Source: Phytohabitans rumicis (GTDB lineage: Bacteria > Actinomycetota > Actinomycetes > Mycobacteriales > Micromonosporaceae). Taken from it: a stretch of DNA of 64,000 nt. The notes beneath the pieces are model-generated. The model saw only the letters and a list, made by a program, of their open reading frames with translations, searched no databases and was not told the DNA's origin. The stretch's first letter is position 1, and the number at the start of each line of letters is the position of its first letter. Of the stretch, positions 1 through 11,190 are shown piece by piece. The stretch is taken from assembly GCF_011764445.1 (NCBI RefSeq), contig NZ_BLPG01000001.1, positions 4,278,001 through 4,342,000 of the forward strand, read 5' to 3'. The translations under genes and the position numbers were made by a program.

Positions 1-575
1 CGGCCGCTTCCACGGAGAGGCCGCCGGGGGCGTCGATCAGGCCGTCGAGGATCGCGGCCGCGCCGAGCAGGTCCTCCACGCACGGGCGCAGCGTGCCGTC
101 GGGCCACTGCTCCCCGGACGCGATCACGCCGATGGGGGCGTCCAAACTTCCGTACCCCTGGCTGAGGAGCCAGCGCGCGACGGCGGGTGCGTTGCGGAGG
201 CAGCCGGCGAGGACCGGATGGCCGGTGGCACTGGCCGCGGCCGAGATGGCCGAGCCGTTCGGCGAGGGCAGCACCAGGTCGGGGACGACCGGCGCGGACC
301 GCAGGCTGGCCGGCGACAGCGACCACGGCCGGTCGGCGGTCACCGCTCCGCGACCGACGGCCGCGACCGCGCCCACCCGGCGGGCGTAGTCGTCGGCCTG
401 GGCGCCCCACGGAAACGGGTGGACCCGCATGCCGCGCCCGGCCGCGACGTCGACCGAGGTGGTGAAGGAGAGCACGTCGACCACGACGAGTACGGCGCAG
501 ACCCGGCCCAGCTCAGCCGCGCCGGCCAGACCCCACTCGAACCGGACCCCTGCCCCGGACTGGGCGTAGACCGAC

Positions 576-583
<8 letters not shown>
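1..583 (-). CDS. 2-phosphosulfolactate phosphatase (ComB) family protein, 3' end cut by window edge
   Basis: The minus strand is open from a GTG at 583 to the window edge, giving about 194 residues. ComB-type features are visible: [13 protein letters not shown] near the N-terminus (compare DVLRATTT in ComB), [10 protein letters not shown] in the middle and [19 protein letters not shown] further on. Characterised ComB enzymes remove phosphate from 2-phosphosulfolactate, but in actinobacteria without coenzyme M synthesis the real substrate is unknown. The GTG overlaps the purL stop by 8 bases, so the gene is probably translated as the last member of the purS-purQ-purL operon. Family assignment is fairly secure; the substrate is not. 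Confidence 0.75.
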
Positions 584-2920
<2,337 letters not shown>

Positions 2921-2924
<4 letters not shown>

Positions 2925-3622
2925 GTCGTGGCCCCCTGGTCGGCCGGTACGCCGGCGAGGAACTTGAGTACCGAAGTGAAGAACCCGAGCCCGTCGACGG
3001 ACGGCCCGGTCAGCAGGTCGACGGCGTGCTCGGGGTGCGGCATGATGCCGACGACGTTGCCGGTCGAGTTGCTGATCGCGGCGATGTCGTGCAGCGAGCC
3101 GTTCGGGTTGCCGTTGATGTAGCGGGCCACGACCTGGCCGTTGGCCTCCAGCTCGTCCAGCGTGTGCTGGTCGGCGACGTAGCAGCCCTCACCGTTCTTG
3201 ACCGGGATCAGGATCTCCTGGCTGTCGGTGAACGCGTTTGTCCACACCGGCTGCACCGCCTCGATCCGCATCCACTGGTCGCGGTTGCGGAAGTGCAAGT
3301 GCTGGTTGCGGGTCAGCGCGCCGGGCAGCAGGTGGGCCTCGCAGAGGATCTGGAAACCGTTGCAGATGCCGAGCACCGGCAGCCCGTCGCGGGCCGCCAG
3401 CGCGATCGTCTCCATCACCGGGGCGAACCGGGCGATCGCACCCGCACGCAGATAGTCGCCGTACGAGAAGCCGCCGGGCAGGATCACCGCGTCCACCCCG
3501 TACAGCTCGGGGTCGGCGTGCCAGAGCCGGACGGCGTCACCGCCCGCCAGGCGCACACCGCGGGCCGCGTCTCCGTCGTCAAGCGATCCGGGGAACGTGA
3601 CCACGCCCACGCGAGTGCTCAT
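2921..3622 (-). CDS. purQ: Phosphoribosylformylglycinamidine synthase I (PurQ, glutaminase)
   Basis: PurQ hydrolyses glutamine and passes ammonia to PurL. The class I glutamine amidotransferase core is clear: [11 protein letters not shown] at the N-terminus, [16 protein letters not shown], the nucleophile Cys in [10 protein letters not shown] (about residue 88), and the His/Glu pair in MPHPEH (about 204-209). Length is 233 residues, normal for bacterial PurQ. An open frame continues upstream, but [12 protein letters not shown] at 3622 is the correct start because the extension is out-of-frame purS sequence. The start overlaps the restored purS stop as ATGA, and the end overlaps the purL start. 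Confidence 0.97.
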
Positions 3623-3914
3623 GCCGGCGCCTCGGCGGGCTCGCTCTCCCGCCCAGCCGGCTCGACGGCCTCGGGGCCCGGCTCGGACAGGTGCACCGCG
3701 AAGTCTTCGATCACCGGGTTGGCCAGCAGCTTGTCGGCGATCTCGCGGGCCCGGTCGAGGTCCGGCTCCCCGGCGAACTCGATCTCGATGCGGCGGCCGA
3801 TCCGGACGGAGGTGACATCGCTGACGCCGAGCCGGGCAGGGCATTGGCGACCGCCTGGCCCTGCGGATCAAGGATCTCCGGCTTGAGCATGACGTCGACA
3901 ACGACGCGAGCCAC
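3619..3914 (-). CDS. purS: FGAM synthase subunit PurS, frame broken by an apparent 1-base deletion
   Basis: PurS bridges PurQ and PurL in the FGAM synthase complex. The frame opens with [20 protein letters not shown], a clear PurS N-terminus, from a GTG at 3914 with AGGAG 7 bases upstream. Near 3831 the frame fails: adding one base next to the GGGC run restores [16 protein letters not shown], an ordinary PurS body of 98 residues with an acidic tail. The restored stop overlaps the purQ start as ATGA. Because this complex needs PurS and the rest of the operon is intact, a sequencing error is more likely than true loss. It is the first gene of the operon. Confidence 0.9.
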
Positions 3915-4043
3915 GGGTCACTCCTGACTGTGTACGCAGATTTTGTCGCTGCCTTGCACCCTAACCGCGGGGGCCCGGACAATGAGGCGAGCGTTGCCCA
4001 GCGTACCTGGTAGGACGTGACCAGCACGCACCGGCTACGGGCC

Positions 4044-4649
4044 TCAGGCGACCACCCCGATCACGGTGACCACGGCCAGAAGTGCGCAGACAGCGGCGGC
4101 GACGTACCGGACGACGGCCAGCCGGACGTGCCGCAGCAACCAGCGCCCCAGAAGGACGGCCGCGCCGGACACCGTGACCAAGGCCACCCATGATCCAACG
4201 AACACCGGCAGCGCCGGCTTGCCGCTCGCCACGAGGCCGGCGGTCAGCAGTTGCGACAGATCGCCCCACTCGGCGGTAAAGAGGACGAGGAAGCTGGTAG
4301 TGGCCGCCCGCCACCCTCTCGCGCCGTTGGTGAGGCGCTGGGCGTACTCCTGCTCATGCTTTTTCTCCTCGGCGTCGGCCCGCCGTGCGCCGCGGAGCAG
4401 GACCACCGCGCCGGTCGCGAAGAGTGCGGCGGCGACCAGCGCGACCGGCTGCTGCGGCAGCCGGGACAGCAGGTGGCCGGCGCCGACGGCGACGCCGCAC
4501 TGGACGGCGAACGCGGCGATCACGCCGAGCCAAACCGGCAGGGCGGGGTAGCGCGTGCCGAGCACGAGGGTGGCGACGAACGTCTTGTCCGGGAGTTCGA
4601 CCGGCAGGACCATCGCGAACGCGGTCAGCGCGACGACCAGGTATTCCAT
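4044..4649 (-). CDS. UPF0016/Gdt1 (TMEM165) family cation transporter
   Basis: A 201-residue membrane protein with about six predicted helices in two homologous halves. Each half carries a version of the family signature E-x-G-D-K/R-S/T: ELPDKT near residue 15 and EWGDLSQ near residue 135. Bacterial members such as Mn2+ exporter MneA export Mn2+, and eukaryotic Gdt1/TMEM165 moves Ca2+ or Mn2+; the ion here is inferred from family only. The first motif has LP in place of xG, a common variant. The ATG at 4649 is preceded by GGAAAGGATCC. I looked for a Mn2+ (yybP-ykoY) riboswitch upstream and did not see its conserved core. Confidence 0.88.
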   Translation of the reverse strand: MEYLVVALTAFAMVLPVELPDKTFVATLVLGTRYPALPVWLGVIAAFAVQCGVAVGAGHLLSRLPQQPVALVAAALFATGAVVLLRGARRADAEEKKHEQEYAQRLTNGARGWRAATTSFLVLFTAEWGDLSQLLTAGLVASGKPALPVFVGSWVALVTVSGAAVLLGRWLLRHVRLAVVRYVAAAVCALLAVVTVIGVVA

Positions 4650-4773
4650 CGGGATCCTTTCCCGGCCGGGCCGGGAGCCGAGCATACCGATCTTATGACC
4701 CTGATGTGATTTGTAGACCATCTTCGATATCTCTAGCGTGGGGCGACAAACCACCTCACAAAGGAGTTTGTCC

Positions 4774-5451
4774 ATGCGCATCCGCCTCGCCGCAGCGGCC
4801 ATCGCCGCCACGGTCACCGGCGCCCTCGTCGTTCCCGGCACCGCGGTCGCCGACCCCACTCCGATGATCATTGGCGGCGGCACCGTCTCGTCCGCCCCAT
4901 GGGCCGCCGCCGTCTTCAGCAACGGCTCGTTCACCTGCTCCGGCACGATCATCGCGCCGACCTGGGTGCTCACGGCCCGGCACTGCGTCAGCGGCACGAT
5001 GTCGGTGCGTGTCGGCAGCGTCTACCGCGCCTCCGGCGGCGTCACCCGCACCGTGACCGCCTCGTATGCCCGCTACGACCTCGCGCTGATGCAACTGAGC
5101 AGCGCGGTGAGCACCACGTACGTGACACTCTCCGGCAGCTATCCGCCGGTGGGCTCAACCAACTCGATCTACGGCTGGGGCATGACCTGTTACAGCGGCT
5201 GCTCCGCCTCCAGCCAGCTCAAGACCGCGAACGTCCGGGTGACCAGCACCAACGTCACCGACGCCTACGGCGGCCGCGCCATCCGGAGCACCGAGATCAA
5301 CGGGAACGCCTGGCGCGGCGACTCCGGCGGGCCGCAGTTCTACAACGGCGCGCAGGTGGGCGTGGCCTCGACCGCGGACGGCGTGAGCATCCAGAACTAC
5401 GGCAGCGTCGCGTACAACCGGTCCTGGATCACCTCGGTCGCGGGGGTCTGA
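4774..5451 (+). CDS. Secreted trypsin-like serine protease (S1 family)
   Basis: The 225-residue product starts with a Sec signal peptide (MRIRLAAAAIAATVTGALVV, likely cut after AVA at about residue 28) followed by MIIGGGTVSSAPWAAAV, typical of a short propeptide and mature N-terminus. The catalytic triad is present: His in LTARHC, Asp in YDLALMQL, Ser in GDSGGPQF. Six mature cysteines are visible and could form three disulfides. The ATG at 4774 is preceded by AAAGGAG at 4759-4765; the ATG at 4738 lacks this and would bury the signal peptide. The protein should act outside the cell; its natural substrate cannot be told from sequence. Confidence 0.93.
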   Translation: MRIRLAAAAIAATVTGALVVPGTAVADPTPMIIGGGTVSSAPWAAAVFSNGSFTCSGTIIAPTWVLTARHCVSGTMSVRVGSVYRASGGVTRTVTASYARYDLALMQLSSAVSTTYVTLSGSYPPVGSTNSIYGWGMTCYSGCSASSQLKTANVRVTSTNVTDAYGGRAIRSTEINGNAWRGDSGGPQFYNGAQVGVASTADGVSIQNYGSVAYNRSWITSVAGV

Positions 5452-5533
5452 GCGCGGTGCGCGGTTTTGCAGAACACGGGGACGTCTCACGTTTTGCGGC
5501 GCGCCTTCATCCGCTAGGTCCTAATTTGTCATA

Positions 5534-5848
5534 GTGCTCGTCGTCACGACGGACGGCCTACCCGGCTACCAGGTGCATGCGGTGTTGGGTGAAGTGATCG
5601 TCTCGCTTCCCCGGACCCGCAACGCCTTCGCCGAGGGCGTCAAGTCCCTGAGAGGCGGCGCGTACGACCCACGCGCCGGCGAACACCTGCTCCGCTGGCG
5701 CACCGAGGCGGTGGCCCGGCTAGGGCACGCCGCCCGGCAACGGGGAGCGAACGCGGTGGTCGGGATGCGCTTCGACCACCGGGAGGTCGGGACCATGTGG
5801 ATGGAACTGTGTGCGTACGGGACCGCGGTCGTGGTCACCAAGACGTGA
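5534..5848 (+). CDS. YbjQ/UPF0145 family protein
   Basis: A 104-residue protein starting at a GTG (5534) with the UPF0145 layout: a conserved N-terminal MLVVTTDGLPGYQVHAVLGEV, a middle stretch rich in Arg and Ala, and the GANAVVGMRFDHREVG segment typical of the family. YbjQ-like proteins form pentamers in crystal structures and are sometimes called putative heavy-metal-binding; no function is established. It stands alone, downstream of the protease and upstream of the repeat-rich 5.9-7.0 kb gap. No Shine-Dalgarno sequence is obvious, so the transcript may be leaderless. Confidence 0.82.
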   Translation: MLVVTTDGLPGYQVHAVLGEVIVSLPRTRNAFAEGVKSLRGGAYDPRAGEHLLRWRTEAVARLGHAARQRGANAVVGMRFDHREVGTMWMELCAYGTAVVVTKT

Positions 5849-6023
5849 AAGTGGAACAGATCACCATATTGAGCCCGCGTCCTGCCGGAGGCCGTACCTG
5901 TTCGCGGTGGGCGCTCGCGTTGGGCCGGGGAGGTTCTCCCCGGCCCAACGCGTTCCCCCGCCCCACGCACCCCGCTTGCCCCCGCGCCGCCGCGCGTCCC
6001 ACGCCCGCCCTCCCGCCTTTCCC

Positions 6024-6106
6024 CGTCGATCAAGGGCATATGGTCGTGCTTTGATCTCCGATCCACGACCGTTGCCCTTGATCGACGATGTTTCCCTTGA
6101 TCGGCG
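6024..6106. repeat. Palindromic repeat family 1, copy A
   Basis: Inverted arms beginning GTCGATCAAGGGCATATGG and ending TTGCCCTTGATCGAC flank an asymmetric centre (GTGCTTTGATCTCCGATCCAC). A partial outer arm, TTTCCCTTGATCGGCG, follows on the right only. Four further copies lie in the window. The surrounding 5849-6170 contains no credible gene; the open frames there are out-of-phase GC-rich shadows. Confidence 0.85.
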
Positions 6107-6258
6107 AGGCTGGCCGGGTGCGGAGGGCGGGGTTGGGGTTCGGGTTCGGCAGGGCGCGCTACGCGTAAGTAGGGCGCCCCCAAGGCCGGGTAGTTAAGGA
6201 TTCCTGGGCGCTGTCAAGCCGCGCGGCTGATCGCTTGCCCAGCGTTGGAGCCGCCGAA

Positions 6259-6307
6259 TCGATCTAGGAGTTGTCGTGGGTTATACCCACCACGACTCCT
6301 AGATCGA
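6259..6307. repeat. Hairpin inside the MITE-like element
   Basis: Outer arms TCGATCTAGGAGT (6259-6271) and ACTCCTAGATCGA (6295-6307) pair perfectly. An inner GTGGG/CCCAC stem closes a TTATA loop. The four bases between outer and inner stems do not pair. Confidence 0.8.
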
Positions 6308-6312
6308 CGCCA

Positions 6313-6384
6313 GCCTGCGGTGATCATGAAGTTGGCGGCAGGGAAAGGGCTCTCCCCAGGCGTCAACTTCATGGTCACCGCAGG
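6313..6384. repeat. Palindromic repeat family 2, copy inside the MITE-like element
   Basis: Arms CCTGCGGTGATCATGAAGTT and AACTTCATGGTCACCGCAGG form a long near-perfect stem. The TGATCATGAA end is shared with the hairpins at 20969 and 22001. Confidence 0.8.
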
Positions 6385-6535
6385 AGCCGGGTCACCGTCC
6401 GGGTGAACGGGAACGACGCGGTCACCTGACCCTGATGACACCCCCCGGTCACCGGATAGCGCATAACAGGGGCGCCCTCAAGGCCGCAACATCAGGGGGT
6501 CGGCGCGGACGTCAAGGCCGCGACGACGAGGCGGG

Positions 6536-6588
6536 GTAGATCTAGACGAGTTACGGCTGACATCGAGCCCTAACTCGTCTAGATCTAC
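6536..6588. repeat. Hairpin inside the MITE-like element
   Basis: Arms GTAGATCTAGACGAGTTA and TAACTCGTCTAGATCTAC pair perfectly over 18 bases around a short loop. It is the third hairpin in the interior of the element. Confidence 0.8.
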
Positions 6589-6942
6589 CACCAGCTTCGA
6601 CCTGGCAAGGGATGGGCCGAGCCCGCACCCGGATGTATCCGACACAACCAGCCACTGGATCCCGGTCCACCCACCGGGCCGGCGATGTGATCGACGGCAG
6701 GGCCGACCTACGCCGCGACCGTGGCGAACAGTTGCCCCTGGGAGGGCAACTTCTCGACACAGTCACCAAAGTCAAGGGCGATGACCGCATCACATCAGCG
6801 CTCGACATGGACCTGATTCCCTTAACTACCCGGCCTTGAGGGCGCCCCACTCACGGGTAGTAACCGCTCACACCCGCAGACGTCGTCGCGCCCCACCGCA
6901 CCCTGCCCCGCGACCGGGGCAAGCCCGCACGCCTCGCCCACC

Positions 6943-7030
6943 GCATCGATCAAGGACTTCACCGTGGATCAAGGGCAAACGGTCGTGGTTTAGAGATCAA
7001 AGCACGACCATATGCCCTTGATCGACGGGG
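6943..7030. repeat. Palindromic repeat family 1, copy B
   Basis: Arms GATCAAGGGCAAACGGTCGTG and CACGACCATATGCCCTTGATC surround the centre GTTTAGAGATCAAAG; an outer half-arm GCATCGATCAAGGACTTC lies on the left. As the sequence stands, the purB frame runs into this repeat and takes its stop codon there. Confidence 0.85.
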
Positions 7031-7071
7031 AGAGGCGGAGAGGAGCGGGGAGACGGCGGAGAGGGAGGGGC

Positions 7072-8494
7072 TCAGAGGATGGGGGTGGGGTGTAGGCGGC
7101 GGCTGTGGGGTGGGCGGTTACTACGGTGGCGACCCGGTCGACTACGGACTGGACCTGGGCTGGTGCGGCGCCCACGAACGCCTCCCGGTCCGCGACCAGC
7201 GCGTCGATCTCGGCGCGGCTCAGGCCGAGGCGCGGGTCAAGGGCGAGCCGGTCGAAGAGGTCGTTTTCCACGGCGCCCTTCTCCCGCATCGCCAGCGCCA
7301 CCGCCACCGCGTGCTCCTTGATCGCCTCGTGGGCGGCTTCCCGGCCGACGCCCCGGCGTACGGCGGCGACCAGGATCTTCGTGGTCGCCAGGAACGGGAG
7401 GTAGCGGTCCAGCTCCCGGGCGATCACCGCGGGGTACGCGCCGAACTCGTCGAGCACGGTCAGGAACGTCTGGAAGAGTCCGTCGGTGGCGAAGAAGGCG
7501 TCCGGCAGGGCGACCCGGCGTACGACGGAGCAGGAGACGTCGCCCTCGTTCCACTGGTCGCCGGCCAGCTCACCGACCATAGACAGGTACCCCGGATGAT
7601 CACAGCGAAGCCGTTGACGCGTTCGCTGGAGCGGGTGTTCATCTTGTGGGGCATGGCGGACGAGCCGACCTGGCCGGGCCGGAAGCCCTCGGTGACCAAC
7701 TCCTGCCCGACCATCAGCCGGATGGTTGTGGCCAGCGAGGATGGGCCGGCGGCGAGCTGTGCCAGCGCGGCCACCACCGCGAAGTCGATGGAACGTGGGT
7801 AGACCTGCCCGACGCTGTCCAGCACCCGGGTGAAGCCCAGGTGCGCGGCCACCTGCTTCTCCAAGACAGCCAGCCGATCAGAAGAGTGGAGAAGCAGGTC
7901 CAGCTGGTCCGCCGCCGTACCGACCGGGCCCTTGATGCCGCGCAGCGGGTACCAGGCGATGAGGTCGTCGAGTCGCTCGTACGCGATGAGCAGCTCCTCG
8001 GCCGCCGACGCGAACCGCTTGCCGAGCGTGGTCGCCTGCGCCGCCACGTTGTGCGAGCGGCCGGTCATGACCAGGTCGGAGTGCTCCACAGCGAGCCGGG
8101 CGAGCCGGGCCAGGGCGGCCACGACGCGGTCCCGGACCAGCTCCAGGGACCGCCGGATCTGCAACTGCTCGACGTTCTCGGTCAGGTCGCGCGAGGTCAT
8201 CCCCTTGTGGATGTGCTCGTGCCCGGCCAGCGCGCTGAACTCCTCGATGCGCGCCTTCACGTCGTGGCGGGTCACCCGCTCGCGGGCCGCGATCGACGCC
8301 AGGTCGACCTGGTCGAGCACCCGCTCGTACGCCTCGACGACGCCGTCCGGCACCTCGATGCCCAGGTCGCGCTGGGCCCGGAGCACGGCCACCCACAGGC
8401 GCCGCTCCAGCCGTACCTTTTCTTCCGGCGCCCAGAACGCGACGAGTTCGGGTGAGGCGTACCGGGCTGCGAGCACATTCGGAATCACGGGCAA
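7072..8494 (-). CDS. purB: Adenylosuccinate lyase, frame broken by two apparent 1-base deletions
   Basis: PurB cleaves SAICAR and adenylosuccinate, each time releasing fumarate. Residues 1-280 carry family landmarks: KARIEEFSALAG, HKGMTSRDLTENV, MTGRSHNVAAQATTLGKR, and the catalytic-loop signature GSSAMPHKMNTRSSERVNG. At about 7591 a C/G run is one base short; restoring it continues YLSMVGELAGDQWNEGDVSCSVVRRVALP. A second one-base gap at 7081-7085 would restore an ending TPPPIL and the stop at 7072; without it the frame extends into repeat copy B. Start may be the TTG at 8494 or the GTG at 8488. Both lesions are in homopolymers, so sequencing error is likely. Confidence 0.9.
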
Positions 8495-8500
8495 ATTGTC

Positions 8501-9768
8501 TCAGCGTTCCAAGATCGCGACGACACCCTGCCCCCGGCAGCGCAGATGGAGATCAGGCCACGCCCCGAGCCGCGCTGGGCGAGCAGCTTCGCCAGGGTCG
8601 CCACGATGCGCCCACCCGTCGCGGCGAACGGGTGCCCGGCGGCGAGCGACGAGCCGTTCACGTTGAGGCGGGAGCGGTCGATCGAGCCCAGCGGCGCGTC
8701 GAGGCCCAGCCTGGACTTGCAGAACTCGGGCGACTCCCACGCGGCGAGCGTGGCCAGCACCTGGGACGCGAACGCCTCGTGGATCTCGTAGAAGTCGAAG
8801 TCCTGCAGGGTCAGCCCGTTGCGGGCGAGCAGCCGGGGCACGGCGTACGCGGGTGCCATGAGCAGGCCCTCGCCGCCGTGCACGAAGTCGACCGCGGCGG
8901 TCTCGGCGTCGACGAACCGGGCGAGCACCGGCAGGTTGCGCGCGGCGGCCCACTCCTCGGATGCCAGCAGCACCACGGCGGCCCCGTCCGTGAGCGGGGA
9001 AGAATTGCCCGCCGTCATGGTGGGATCCGCAGATTTGTAGACGGTCTTCAGAGAGCCCAGCTTCGATAGCGACGTGTCGGGCCGCAGGTTCTGGTCCCGG
9101 GTCAGCCCGAGGTACGGCGTGAGCAGGTCGTCGAAGAAGCCCTGGTCGTACGCGGCCGCGAGCTTCTGGTGCGACTCCAAGGCGAGCTCGTCCTGGGCGG
9201 AACGGGAGATGCCCCAGTCCAGAGCCGTGATCGCCGCGTGGTCGCCCATCGACAGCCCGGTACGCGGCTCGGCGTTCCGCGGAATCTCCGGCCGGAACGG
9301 CTGCAGCGGCCGCAGCCGGGCGACCGCCCGCAGCCGCGCGCCCAGCGAGCGGGCCGAGTTGAGCTCCAGCAGGGCGCGGCGCATGTCCTCGTTGAGCTGC
9401 AGCGGCGCGTCGGAGGTGGTGTCGACCCCGCCCGCGATACCGGCCTCGATCTGGCCCAGTGCGATCTTGTTGGCGACCAGGATCGCCGCCTCCAGGCCGG
9501 TGCCGCACGCCTGCTGCACGTCGTACGCCGGGGTGTGCGGGTCGAGCCGCGAGCCGAGCACGACCTCGCGGGTCAGGTTGAAGTCGCGGGAGTGCTTCAG
9601 CACCGCCCCCGCGACCACCTCGCCGAGGCGCTCACCGGCCAGGCCGTACCGGGCGACCAGGCCGTCCAGCGCGGCGGTCAGCATGTCCTGGTTGGCCGCC
9701 GTGGCGTACCGGCTGTTCGACCGGGCGAACGGGATCCGGTTACCACCGATGATCGCGACACTCTGCAC
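8501..9768 (-). CDS. Thiolase, acetyl-CoA C-acyltransferase (FadA2/FadI-like)
   Basis: Thiolases cleave 3-ketoacyl-CoA or condense two acyl-CoAs. The active-site Cys lies in QQACGTGLEAA (about residue 90), the His motifs in EIHEAFASQ and NVNGSSLAAGHPFAATG, and the second Cys in ICAAGG close to the C-terminus. After ICAAGG the frame breaks at a 5-base G run (8531-8535); one added base gives QGVVAILER and a stop at 8501, the normal thiolase ending, for about 422 residues. It is divergent from a FabG4-like gene, with an HtdX-like dehydratase next, matching the M. tuberculosis Rv0241c-Rv0243 set (htdX, fabG4, fadA2). A fatty acid or cholesterol side-chain substrate is inferred. Confidence 0.9.
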
Positions 9769-9788
9769 GACTTCCCCTCCCAGCGAAA

Positions 9789-9804
9789 CCTACTCGTGAG
9801 TAGG
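9789..9804. promoter_or_regulatory. Probable TetR operator in the thiolase/FabG4 divergent promoter
   Basis: CCTACTC-GT-GAGTAGG is a 7-2-7 palindrome between two divergent starts (9768 and 9813). Its TACTCGTG core is the same as in the longer palindrome upstream of the tetR gene at 12655-12682, suggesting one regulator binds both. Confidence 0.65.
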
Positions 9805-9812
9805 ATACGCCT

Positions 9813-11125
9813 ATGAGCGATCGGTATGCGACCTTCGCCAATTCCGCCCCGGGCCGAGCCGTGGTCAAGCGCCTCGGTCTGCCCGCGCCGCCCCGGCTGC
9901 GCCGGTACAAGGCCGGCGAGAAGCTGGGTCCGGTGCTACTCGACGCCGCGCCGGGCGGTCGACTACGCGAGCCCGTCAGCGAAATTCTCAAGGGTGTCGA
10001 GGAGCAGGCCGAGAAGTACAGCGCCCTGATCTTCGACGCCACCGGCATCAGCGACTCCACCGGACTGCACACGCTCTACGACTTCTTCCACCCGCACGCG
10101 CGCTCGCTGCACGCCTCCGGCCGGGTGATCGTGCTCGGCACCCCGCCCGAGGCGTGCGAGACCCCACGCGAGGCCACCGCCCAACGCGCCATCGAGGGGC
10201 TGACCCGCAGCATCGGCAAGGAGTTCGGCCGCGGCACGACCGCGCAGCTCGTCTACGTCACCCCGGCGCCGAAAACGCCATCGAGTCGACCGTCCGCTTC
10301 CTGCTGTCCGGCAAGTCGGCGTACGTCTCCGGCCAGGTCATCCGCATCGGCCCGGCGGCCGCCGTCAACCCGCCGGCCGACTGGGACCGCCCGCTCGACG
10401 GCAAGGTCGCCCTGGTCACGGGCGCGGCGCGGGGGATCGGCGCGGCGATCGCGCGGGTCCTGGCCCGCGACGGCGCGCACGTCGTCGCGCTGGACGTGCC
10501 CGCCGCCGGCGACGCGCTCGCCGCTGTCGCCAATGACATCAGGGGTACGTCGTACCAGCTCGATTTGACCGCGGAGGGAGCACCTGACCGGCTCGCCGAC
10601 CACATCGGCGGTCGGCACGGGCGCATCGACATCGTGGTGCACAACGCGGGCATTACGCGAGACAAGACGATCGGGCGGATGGACGCCGACCGGTGGGACT
10701 CCGTGCTCGACGTCAACCTCTCCAGCCAGGAGCGCATCAACGACGTACTCCTGGAGCGCAGCCTGATCCCGGACGGCGGGCGACTGATCGGCGTGGCCTC
10801 GATCGCCGGCATCGCCGGCAACCGCGGCCAGACCAACTACGCGACCAGCAAGGCCGGCGTGATCGGGCTGGTCCAGTCGATGGCGCCGGTGCTCGCCGAG
10901 CGCGGCATCACGATCAACGCGGTGGCGCCCGGGTTCATCGAGACCCGGATGACGGCGAAGCTCCCCGTGATGATCCGCGAGGCCGGCCGCCGGATGAACA
11001 GCATGTCCCAGGGCGGGCTGCCGGTGGACGTGGCGGAGACGATCGCGTGGTTCGCCTCGCCCGCGTCCGGCGGCATCACCGGCAACGTGGTACGAGTCTG
11101 CGGCCAAAGCCTCCTCGGCGCCTGA
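9813..11125 (+). CDS. 3-oxoacyl-ACP/CoA reductase, FabG4-like, frame broken by an apparent 1-base deletion
   Basis: A two-part SDR of about 437 residues in the restored frame, the size of mycobacterial FabG4. The N-terminal half (about 1-200) is a degenerate Rossmann domain without a cofactor motif. The C-terminal half has the full SDR signature: [13 protein letters not shown] (NAD(P) binding), [10 protein letters not shown], catalytic Ser in [15 protein letters not shown] (Tyr/Lys), and the GFIETRMT region. The two halves are in different frames; one base added near 10264 joins ...[18 protein letters not shown]. Expected role is NADH-dependent reduction of 3-ketoacyl-CoA, working with the divergent thiolase and convergent dehydratase. 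It ends at the large palindrome at 11119. Confidence 0.9.
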
Positions 11126-11190
11126 GTGCAAGGAAGGGCCCCTTGTTATGCAAAAAGCGATAACAAGGGGCCCTTCCTTGCACTCAGGCG
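11119..11190. terminator. Perfect 31-bp-arm palindrome between convergent genes, bidirectional terminator
   Basis: Arms at 11119-11149 and 11160-11190 are perfect complements around a 10-base loop GCAAAAAGCG. The TGA stop of the fabG4-like gene (11123-11125) and the TGA of the dehydratase on the other strand (11184-11186) are both inside the arms, at mirror positions. The inner arm includes AAGGAAGGGCCCCTTGTTAT. Stability and position argue for transcription termination from both sides. Confidence 0.85.

Larger units (their letters stand above)
6171..6848. mobile_element. Non-autonomous IS4-related element (MITE-like), 658 bp plus 10-bp target duplication
   Basis: Perfect 19-bp terminal inverted repeats CAAGGCCGGGTAGTTAAGG (6181-6199, and reversed at 6820-6838) are flanked by an identical 10-bp direct repeat AGGGCGCCCC (6171-6180 and 6839-6848). 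These ends match the ends of the IS at 22099-23614 at 15 of 19 positions, and that IS also makes a 10-bp duplication. The interior has no transposase frame. It holds three inverted-repeat hairpins and an internal copy of the target-plus-end sequence (GGGGCGCCCTCAAGGCCG at about 6470). It is best read as a deletion derivative moved in trans by an IS4-family transposase. Confidence 0.82.

Noticed and set aside
4650-4773. A yybP-ykoY Mn2+ riboswitch before the UPF0016 gene
   Set aside because: The gap is short and I could not find the conserved core sequences.
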